From the NCBI GenBank assembly GCA_025642075.2, contig JAODUO010000528.1, positions 1 to 64,000 of the forward strand: a DNA stretch of 64,000 nucleotides, read 5' to 3'. The DNA is from Ridgeia piscesae. Taxonomy: Eukaryota > Annelida > Polychaeta > Sabellida > Siboglinidae. Made by a program: the position numbers and the translations under genes. Shown piece by piece: positions 61,001 to 64,000 of the stretch; within the stretch, counting starts at the first letter, position 1, and every line of letters begins with the position of its first letter. Under the pieces are notes generated by a model. The model saw only the letters and a program-made list of their open reading frames with translations. It made no database searches and had not been told where the DNA came from.

Positions 61001-63202
61001 GCGAAGATCTGCTGCAAAACTGCCAAAGGCGTCTATCAGTAAATGGTTCTCTTTTTTTCTGCCGTCTCTCACATCAGACGGTGTCTGGAGTTACTGTACA
61101 CATGATATCCATAGTTTTGTGTTATAAAAACAACGTTTTACATTATTTTAGAGCTATTTCTAGACACCACGGAACATAACACGACTCATACTCAGGATGG
61201 CAGTGTCGTAACCCAATACGTTTATTGGTGGCTTACCTGTAGTAGCATACATGTGCGATAGTATTCGTGCTGAATATTACAATCAGTATCGCTAAATATC
61301 TCCTTTTGTAATGTTTGATATGAATAGTGGCTCCGTGTTGTGAAATTTTTAACAACAAAGCAACCAGTTGATTGACAGGTAAATCATACATGTTAAGTCT
61401 CCCACATTCAGCGGGAGACTCCCGCAATTACAGGAAATCTCCCGATCTCCTGATCTCCCGTGTGGGAGAAACAATCTCCCGCAATTTAATCGAAACATAA
61501 GTGAAAAAAATTGCGGAACATCCGGCTCTTTCCGGTTTTCAGTCCACCCAAAACAAACAAATTGTATGTAATTTACCCTACTGGGTGCGGAATATTGGTT
61601 TATTTCTGGCTGGGCATTGTCTCAAGTGTTTTTCAGAGTCGCCTCACAATGAACAGCAATGCCAGTTAACTAATTGCAATCAAGTCTGAGACTGAGCTAA
61701 TGCTCACAGACACCGCCGGGCGCTCGAAGGCGCGGACAACGATTTGAACAATGACCTGAATTGGAATTATTTAAATCACGTGTTACTGTGATGACAGAAC
61801 ATTAAAAACAGTCTAATAAATACCTAAGTACAAGACCTACACCTTGCCTATCGCTGACATAGTTTATCAGCTTTATAGAAATGCCACGAGCCGCTTCGAT
61901 ACCATATTATCGCCCACTGTGTACGTTCCAGTCTTGTAGAACAAACTGCAATCCATTTACATCTATACAAATAATGTCCATCCATACATCTACATTACAT
62001 GTGCATGTTTGTAAATGTATGCACCTTTGCTAAGCGCTTTATTATTTGAGTATATTTGACATGTAAATGAAAAACATCCTTAACAGACGAAAACATGCTT
62101 ATTTAAATATCTCCAGTCGGGCCTGTGTCACCATGGCTCAGTCCAGCTCATGAAAATGAATTCCATATTTTTACATGTAAAGATTATGTTAGTTGTGTAA
62201 CAAAATATCATGTAGATGCTGCTGCTTTTCATGCAAAGGATTCTTTGCAACCTATGATACATATCAGAAGCTGAACAAATATGCCAATGTTAGGCCTATA
62301 CCTAGAACACTAGAAGTAAATTACTGAACATTATAATATTTATTGTTCTATCACCAAGGCTAAGCCTTCTTTTTAATTCACGAGTGCCAAACAGCAACAC
62401 ATCATTTTTATATGAGAGTACCAGGGAATTTATTATATTTGTGGTATTATATAGTGATAATAAAACATATATGTTAATATTGAATATTTTTCATGGCTCC
62501 AAGAATGGTTTTGCTCCAGAGTAAGTTAATTCATATAACAATATCTATGTCAATATCTTAATCAGTGGAATTTATTCCTTTTTGTATTATATTCTTTGCA
62601 TTTATGGTTAAAAACCTAATTTACATATAATAGCCCCATTTTCCAAGAGCCTCCGATTTACGTATAAAATACCGTTTTCACCCGAGACCCTCTGATTTAC
62701 GTATAAATCTCCCACATTGGCATTTCCAAAACTTAACCTGTATGGGTAAATTGGTGGTAAAAATCTCTGTCATGTTCTCATGGCATGACATTTTACATCC
62801 GGGCAGCAATATTAGGTAGGAAAAGAATTTTCCATAACATGCCACTCTATGTTTGTGCACGTGGTGAGTTAAGTCACCAATGGATTTTTTGCAGCATCAT
62901 GTGCAGATGGCATGTCTCACATAGGGGGCTCTAAGAGTTAAACATAATAATGTTTCAAAGTGAAAATATTTATAATTGAGAAACCAAATCATTAATCCAT
63001 TCAAAGAGACTTTGTGATGCCTTGTCTTGATCAGCTGCAGCGACTCAGAGAGCGAAAGCCACCGTTCCTCATCAGCAACATCAGATGGCAGTCTAATGTC
63101 ACAGCAGCCATTTGTTGCGATGTTCCAAGGTTTGGAGGAGAGAAGTGAGGCAGAGAAAGCCACAGAGACAGCTTGGGAGAATCACTTCACCGAGTATGGC
63201 AG
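31497..63202 (+). CDS. TBC1D9: TBC1D9/TBC1D8-family Rab GTPase-activating protein, 5' part (14 coding exons)
   Basis: Exons: 31497-31540, 37652-37769, 42468-42519, 42804-42881, 43886-43975, 46040-46123, 47501-47634, 49088-49153, 52192-52268, 56162-56215, 56415-56616, 57780-57896, 59407-59501, 63041-63202. Together they are 1373 nt (457 codons plus 2 nt) with matching phases at every junction. The N-terminus [15 protein letters not shown] and [16 protein letters not shown] are hallmarks of the family. GRAM domain 1 spans about residues 140-230 ([17 protein letters not shown] through [19 protein letters not shown]). GRAM domain 2 spans about 284-385 ([16 protein letters not shown] through YICFSSR and beyond). 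The last exon ends [11 protein letters not shown], just before the TBC domain in relatives. Family members act as Rab GAPs on membranes, with GRAM domains as lipid/membrane modules. The TBC catalytic domain and C-terminal EF-hand region lie outside the window. Orthology within TBC1D8/8B/9/9B is not resolved. Confidence 0.9.
31560..32140. other. Intron 1, left part
   Basis: Contains a diverged direct repeat: AGCAGTGACGTCATTGCTGT with GCGAATTAGGGAAA (about 31840-31875), and CAGTGACATCACTGTTCTGC with GAATTAGGGAAA (about 32056-32090). Nothing else recognised. Confidence 0.5.
32150..35152. mobile_element. 3.0 kb TIR element, MULE-like, with tandem palindromic ends
   Basis: Terminal inverted repeats exceed 60 bp: left GTGGCTATACGTCCG..., right reverse-complemented ATGGCTATTCGTCCG..., both continuing GGACGAATAGCCTGGGGGAC. 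The 10-bp word ATATTACTAT flanks it at 32140-32149 and 35153-35162, a duplication length typical of Mutator-like elements. Inside, 33111-33280 encodes [20 protein letters not shown], which I associate with the C-terminal region of Mutator-like/SWIM-type transposases; this association is from memory. The rest is mostly non-coding. Confidence 0.72.
34920..35150. repeat. Tandem array of CTATTTGTCCG palindromes
   Basis: Four to five copies of the imperfect palindrome CTATTTGTCCG-TATC-CGGACGAATAG, several linked by CGTATACGCAAACATGGG spacers. It forms the right terminal region of the 3 kb element; shorter versions occur at the left end (32155-32275). Confidence 0.88.
35467..35929. mobile_element. 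MITE with GGGCCCAGTTTCAT ends
   Basis: 463 bp with exact inverted termini GGGCCCAGTTTCAT and ATGAAACTGGGCCC. No coding capacity. The target-site duplication is not clear. Confidence 0.75.
35945..36530 (+). pseudogene. LINE C-terminal fragment with a CCHH zinc finger
   Basis: Plus-strand blocks [38 protein letters not shown], then in another frame [21 protein letters not shown] (36417-36470) with Cys-x2-Cys-x12-His-x3-His spacing. This is the end of a non-LTR retrotransposon ORF2 after the reverse transcriptase. It ends near GATGATGATG. Broken by frameshifts. Confidence 0.8.
36866..37205. mobile_element. Possible pogo/Tigger-like MITE carrying a nested MITE
   Basis: Left CAGTCATGTCTCATTTATC and right GATAAGTGAGACACTTTA are imperfect inverted repeats of the type found at Tc1/mariner pogo-like ends. 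Between them sits MITE family 1 copy 3 (36899-37149). Short and decayed. Confidence 0.5.
36899..37149. mobile_element. MITE family 1, copy 3
   Basis: Shares AAATTTGCCAGTCACTTGTTGG, TTTCAAGGCGTAACTGACAA (middle), CCATCCAAATGACGGGTGGA and the ending ATCTGCATAAAGCTA with the other copies. Confidence 0.75.
37258..38790. repeat. Dispersed repeat R1, copy A, in pieces on both sides of exon 2
   Basis: Left piece (to about 37615) shares ATTACACTGAAGGCCAGATGGCC and TTTATTTTGATACTTATTTAAT with copies near 45400 and 58730-58900. Right piece (about 38380-38790) shares CACTAATGACC, GTTTCTGGTCATCT, AATAACCAGAGAAAAT and TAGTCCAAAGGCCCATTTTTT with 45720-45880 and 59090-59260. Exon 2 (37652-37769) lies between the pieces. 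Confidence 0.7.
37652..37769 (+). CDS. TBC1D9: TBC1D9-like exon 2
   Basis: Acceptor TATTCTTTGCAG, donor GTATGC. Completes Trp15 and encodes residues 16-54: [20 protein letters not shown], then [19 protein letters not shown]. Ends in phase 0. Confidence 0.9.
38938..40722. mobile_element. 1.8 kb TIR element with TAGTGCTGGTTCGATAT ends
   Basis: Left TAGTGCTGGTTCGATATC and right GATATCGAACCAGCACTA are near-exact inverted repeats. Subterminal regions are dense in TCGATAC/GTATCGA words on both sides (38950-39080 and 40550-40720). The interior is AT-rich with no transposase seen. Confidence 0.8.
40733..42005. mobile_element. hAT-like 5' terminal fragment
   Basis: Starts CAGAGCCGTAATGTAACAAA, followed by many AGTACTTTTACTT/TTACTTAAGTA words, a pattern typical of some hAT termini. 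Related AAGTACTTTTACTTGAGTA words reappear at 41880-41990. The interior has only stop-ridden coding traces. The 3' terminus is not preserved. Confidence 0.55.
41701..42358. repeat. Large inverted repeat, arms about 300 bp, with microsatellite loop
   Basis: Left arm 41701 to about 42000 (GTTGGCCTATGCAGTGTTCT ...) is the near-exact reverse complement of about 42066-42358 (... AGAACACTGCATAGGCCAAC). The loop is (TA)n then (GA)n, 42001-42075. Confidence 0.93.
42360..42412. repeat. Short near-perfect palindrome
   Basis: ATTATATTACATCCGGCTAT pairs with ATAGCCGGATGTAATATAAT around an AT-rich centre, immediately next to the large inverted repeat. Confidence 0.9.
42468..42519 (+). CDS. TBC1D9: TBC1D9-like exon 3
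   Basis: Acceptor TTTGTTTTAG, donor GTAAGT. Encodes residues 55-71 ([17 protein letters not shown]) and the first base of Leu72. In relatives this follows as ARVAPYRILYQTPDS. Confidence 0.88.
42804..42881 (+). CDS. TBC1D9: TBC1D9-like exon 4
   Basis: Acceptor GACTGTTTTCAG, donor GTGCAT. Encodes residues 72-97 ([26 protein letters not shown]), including the conserved EW-WLEQNL motif. Ends one base into Ala98. Confidence 0.88.
   Translation, partial: WSQWTQNGHQHLVNGLGWNKTWSTH
42890..43880. other. Intron 4
   Basis: No clear element; AT-rich unique-looking sequence. Confidence 0.45.
43886..43975 (+). CDS. TBC1D9: TBC1D9-like exon 5
   Basis: Acceptor GGCTTTCAG, donor GTAATA. Encodes Ala98 to Glu127 ([30 protein letters not shown]), matching the helical linker before GRAM domain 1. 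Confidence 0.87.
44070..45890. repeat. Dispersed repeat R1, copy B, with an unexplained insertion
   Basis: 44070-44465 (ATATCTCGGAAACTGTTAAA, CAATGTGTCCACATTTTGCC) and 45370-45890 (AAAGGCCGGGTGGCCTATCT; TGTTGCATTCACACAATTTG) are R1 pieces. The 44470-45350 stretch between them does not match other R1 copies and looks like a separate insertion of unknown type; I see no TIRs, LTRs or ORFs in it. Confidence 0.6.
46040..46123 (+). CDS. TBC1D9: TBC1D9-like exon 6
   Basis: Acceptor GTCTGTTTCAG, donor GTATGT. Encodes residues 128-155 ([28 protein letters not shown]) and the first base of Tyr156. This is the entry to GRAM domain 1. Confidence 0.9.
46566..46880 (+). mobile_element. tRNA-derived SINE
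   Basis: The head resembles a tRNA gene with an A-box-like stretch (TGGTCGCGCAGTAGAGCG) and a B-box (GGTTCAATCCC at 46618-46628). The body contains TTTCGGAAGAGACACTAAAA and ACCGGTGGTCCCTTCTGCCT, which resemble a conserved central SINE domain seen in marine invertebrates (recalled, not searched). It ends in an A-rich tail near 46850-46890. Inserted in intron 6. Confidence 0.82.
47020..47455. repeat. Minisatellite, about 28-bp unit
   Basis: About 14 copies of GTTATAGACTGTACATATAT plus TATGATTGT. It ends roughly 45 bp before the exon 7 acceptor and contains no exon sequence. Confidence 0.93.
47501..47634 (+). CDS. TBC1D9: TBC1D9-like exon 7 (GRAM domain 1 core)
   Basis: Acceptor GGTCATATTTCAG, donor GTAAGA. 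Encodes Tyr156-Thr200: [45 protein letters not shown]. It is the most conserved GRAM1 exon. Ends in phase 0. Confidence 0.93.
47775..48735. repeat. 29-bp minisatellite in intron 7
   Basis: About 33 copies of GTTGATAACAACATGGCATC plus ATACATGGT, very homogeneous. I do not see either neighbouring exon edge in the unit. Confidence 0.95.
49088..49153 (+). CDS. TBC1D9: TBC1D9-like exon 8, with a GC donor
   Basis: Acceptor AAATTTGCAG. Encodes residues 201-222 ([22 protein letters not shown]), phase 0 to phase 0. The donor must be GAG followed by GCAAGT, a GC-AG intron, because exon 9 starts in phase 0 with HYFSMLLQ and relatives read STRSSEHFFS across this junction. The next GT (49158) would shift the frame. 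Confidence 0.88.
49154..51068. repeat. 33-bp minisatellite starting at the exon 8 donor
   Basis: About 58 copies of AAGTACACATGGTTATGACA plus TTTAAAGGACCAC or TGACAAGGACCAC. The first copy starts inside the exon 8 donor: GAG-GCAAGTACACATGG against repeat CAC-AAGTACACATGG. Long open frames on the minus strand are periodicity artefacts. Confidence 0.95.
51338..52137. mobile_element. Candidate MITE with nested inverted repeats
   Basis: GGGAACCGTTTCACTTAA (left) faces TTAGTGAAACGTTCCCC (right). A second inner pair, TTGCATTTCACTAACATTTC at about 51417 and CGTTAGTGAAATGCATTTTG at about 52043, is also inverted. Non-coding. The right end lies only 55 bp from exon 9. Confidence 0.5.
52192..52268 (+). 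CDS. TBC1D9: TBC1D9-like exon 9
   Basis: Acceptor TTTCTGTCTGCAG, donor GTAAGT. Encodes residues 223-247 ([25 protein letters not shown]) and two bases of Gln248. End of GRAM domain 1. Confidence 0.92.
52275..52525 (+). repeat. Degenerate copies of the exon 9 end and donor
   Basis: GAGCAATTGGCTAACACTGC followed by CATGAAACAGTAAGTCTCTA (52484-52523) copies the exon 9 end GAACAGCTGGCTAACATAGC and its donor. A weaker copy, CAGCTGGCTAACATTGCCAT, lies at 52437. Shared upstream words CTTGCCGTGGGGCAACTGG (52282) and CTTGCCATGGAGCAATTGG (52474) show the unit includes intron sequence. Confidence 0.85.
52880..53990 (+). pseudogene. Penelope-like retroelement remnant
   Basis: Frame-shifted blocks: [20 protein letters not shown] and [17 protein letters not shown] (53080-53190), then [20 protein letters not shown] near 53240, the C-terminal side of a Penelope-type reverse transcriptase. 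A GIY-YIG-like region follows in broken form (near 53530-53720), then [15 protein letters not shown] near 53810. The catalytic YVDD is decayed (NTHDT at about 53050). Lies in intron 9. Confidence 0.75.
54256..55521. mobile_element. TIR transposon, TGTGACCC family, copy 2
   Basis: Starts TGTGACCCGCCATGCCAAAA and ends with the near complement (TTTTGGCATGGTGGATCACA). TATA abuts both ends. Same terminal consensus as 19083-21530 (TGTGACCC then CA..GC.AAAAT) but half its length. Non-coding. Confidence 0.82.
55540..56150. repeat. AC/AT-rich low-complexity region of intron 9
   Basis: (CA)n-like runs (55588-55640, 55945-55980) and A/T-rich DNA. No gene. Confidence 0.7.
56162..56215 (+). CDS. TBC1D9: TBC1D9-like exon 10
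   Basis: Acceptor CTGTGTATTCAG, donor GTAAGT. Completes Gln248 and encodes residues 249-265 ([17 protein letters not shown]), corresponding to LLDNEGFEQDRSLPKL in vertebrate relatives. Ends two bases into Lys266. Confidence 0.85.
56415..56616 (+). CDS. TBC1D9: TBC1D9-like exon 11 (GRAM domain 2, first part)
   Basis: Acceptor GTGTCATTCAG, first donor GTGAGT at 56617. Encodes Lys266 to Arg333: [67 protein letters not shown]. Ends in phase 0. Its last 22 bases begin the tandem array that follows. Confidence 0.93.
56617..57768 (+). repeat. 36-bp minisatellite of exon 11 end plus splice donor
   Basis: 31 further copies of GTGAGTACATCTCA plus CTACATCTGCTTCAGCAGCA and GG. Donor-like sites recur every 36 bp from 56617 to 57733. 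The unit length is a multiple of three and no stop occurs, so the frame stays open. Each unit would add about 12 residues such as [12 protein letters not shown]. Some copies have T in place of the last exon base (AGCAGT-GTGAGT). Confidence 0.96.
57780..57896 (+). CDS. TBC1D9: TBC1D9-like exon 12
   Basis: Acceptor GATGTTGTTGTAG, donor GTAGGA. Encodes residues 334-372 ([39 protein letters not shown]), phase 0 at both ends. Core of GRAM domain 2. Confidence 0.92.
58126..58183. repeat. Perfect 22-bp-stem hairpin
   Basis: GTAACATGTTTTAAATTATG(TA) and its exact reverse complement are separated by 14 bases. In intron 12. Confidence 0.93.
58215..59265. repeat. Dispersed repeat R1, copy C
   Basis: The fullest copy: CACTCTGTGTCCGCCGTACA (left), AAGCTACATGTCCACATTTT, GAAGGCCAAGTGGCCTGCCT, TTTTGATGCTTATTTAATC, GTTTCTGGTAAGTTCATATG, with ACCAAAGGACTTTATGACC at the right. 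In intron 12. No coding frame. Confidence 0.72.
59407..59501 (+). CDS. TBC1D9: TBC1D9-like exon 13
   Basis: Acceptor CTCTTTCTATCAG, donor GTAACT. Encodes residues 373-403 ([31 protein letters not shown]) plus two bases of Ser404. End of GRAM domain 2. Confidence 0.92.
59680..59901. mobile_element. MITE family 1, copy 4
   Basis: Diverged copy: ATACAAACCAGTCGAGGTGT, TTTTATGACCTGAAATAAAC, CCATCAAAATGATGGGTGGA and the right end TTTCTGCATAAAGCTG. Confidence 0.7.
60145..60570. repeat. Dispersed repeat R1, copy D (partial)
   Basis: Left-half R1 words: CATATCTCAGAAACTGTTGA, AGATCTATTTTTCAAATGTT, TTTCTTAGGGCACTGTCACT. Lacks the right half. Confidence 0.65.
60571..63040. other. Remainder of intron 13
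   Basis: Mostly unrecognised. At 61399-61490, CTCCC-rich inverted words (CTCCCACATTCAGCGGGAGA, CTCCCGCAATTACAGG) suggest a transposon end. At 62650-62720, GATTTACGTATAAA is present twice and is followed by CTCCCACATTGG. A single element of about 1.3 kb between them is possible but not shown. Confidence 0.4.
63041..63202 (+). CDS. TBC1D9: TBC1D9-like exon 14 (last in window)
   Basis: Acceptor TGATCAGCTGCAG, donor GTAACT at 63203. Completes Ser404 and encodes residues 405-457: [20 protein letters not shown], then [19 protein letters not shown], then [14 protein letters not shown], plus two bases of Arg458. Relatives read LKEQAWKIHFAEYGQG here, immediately before the TBC domain. Confidence 0.88.
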
Positions 63203-63690
63203 GTAACTAGAGATTTACTTCACTGAGTACAGCAGGTAACTAGGGAGTCACTTCACCGAGAACAGCAGGTAACTAGGGAGTCACTTCACTGAGTACAGCA
63301 GGTAACTAGGGAGTCACTTCACTGAGTACAGCAGGTAACTAGGGAGTCACTTCACTGAGTACAGCAGGTAACTAAAAATTCACTTCACTGAGCACAACAG
63401 GTAACTAGAGATTCACCTTGCTGAGCACAGCAGTTAACTAGAGATTCACTTCACTGAGCACAGGAGGTAACTAGAAATTCAATTCACTGAGCATAGCAGG
63501 TAACTAGAGATTCACTTCGCTCAGCACAGCAGGTAACTAGAGATCAACTTCACTTAGTACAGCAGGTAACTAGAGATTCACTTCACTGAGCACAGCAGGT
63601 AACTAGAGATTCACTTCACTGAGTACAGCAGGTAACGACAGAATCACTTCACTGAGTACAGCAGGCAACTAGAGATTCACTTCACAATGG
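63203..63690 (+). repeat. 33-bp minisatellite of exon 14 end plus splice donor
   Basis: About 14-15 copies of GTAACTAGAGATTCACTTCA plus CTGAGTACAGCAG. The exon 14 tail CACTTCACCGAGTATGGCAG and its donor GTAACTAG form the first copy. Each unit therefore has an AG-GTAACT donor-like site. Confidence 0.94.
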
Positions 63691-64000
63691 GCTTATGTTT
63701 ACATTGGTAATCTTTGGACCGTTTGCTGTCTTGTACTAGCCGTTGTGTTTAATTAGCATGTGATACTGGGAAGGTGTGATTGTTATCTGCACAATTTAAG
63801 TAGTTCTTTGAATCAGTCCCCTGCCAGCAGGTATTTCATACAAGGCAGCAGGACATGCCTAACTGACTTTCCATTTTTCAATTTCATCCACTGATTAATT
63901 ACTGGGTAATGTTTGAACAGCAGCTTCATGGTCCAACTTTTCTTGGTCACTAAACACCATTGCCTGTACAGCAATATTCCCATCAGTGTGAAAAATATCG
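63691..64000. other. Start of intron 14, unique sequence
   Basis: No exon or element recognised up to the window edge. Confidence 0.5.

Noticed and set aside
60924..61033. Possible extra exon (acceptor CACCCAG, donor GTAAAT) in intron 13
   Set aside because: Phase allows it, but the in-frame peptide has no family similarity, and exon 13 joins exon 14 directly with a sensible Ser codon.

Overview
This is a eukaryotic, most likely marine-invertebrate (lophotrochozoan/mollusc-like) genomic window. It is AT-rich. Its genes have small exons bounded by GT-AG introns (one GC-AG). It carries many retroelement and DNA-transposon remnants (RTE/CR1-type LINEs, a Penelope-like fragment, hAT elements, MITEs, a tRNA-derived SINE) and a very large amount of minisatellite DNA. 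There are no operons or bacterial signals. Taxon is inferred from element types and protein similarity recalled from memory, not from a search.

Three protein-coding genes are supported. (1) Plus strand, 1060-3405: the last two exons of an unrecognised serine-rich protein (about 600 C-terminal residues), with 3'UTR and AATAAA at 3762. (2) Minus strand, 9673-5613: a complete two-coding-exon glutaredoxin-2-like gene (124 aa, CSYC active site), convergent with gene 1. Its intron (5721-9406) is almost entirely minisatellite. (3) Plus strand, 31497 to beyond the window: the 5' part of a TBC1D9/TBC1D8-family Rab-GAP gene. I reconstruct 14 coding exons encoding 457 residues: N-terminal segment, GRAM domain 1, linker, GRAM domain 2, and the start of the TBC-proximal region. 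Every exon phase is consistent.

Layout: 1-3.8 kb gene 1; 3.8-5.6 kb intergenic; 5.6-9.7 kb glutaredoxin with a 3.5 kb array; 9.9-13.8 kb a 24-bp-unit array split by a 0.6 kb transposon; 13.8-31.2 kb transposon-rich intergenic DNA with nested insertions; 31.2-64 kb the TBC1D9-like gene with introns full of DNA transposons, a dispersed repeat and minisatellites.

The most unusual signal is that several minisatellites are seeded on functional gene boundaries. The repeat unit is a copy of an exon edge together with its splice signal or stop codon. I see it at the gene 1 stop codon, the glutaredoxin exon-2 acceptor, and the donors of TBC1D9-like exons 8, 9 (incipient), 11 and 14. At exon 11 the array holds 32 donor-like sites spaced exactly 36 bp apart. 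The sequence stays open throughout, so using any downstream donor would add a multiple of 12 residues in frame inside GRAM domain 2. This looks like an array of competing splice sites and is the main thing to test with RNA data.
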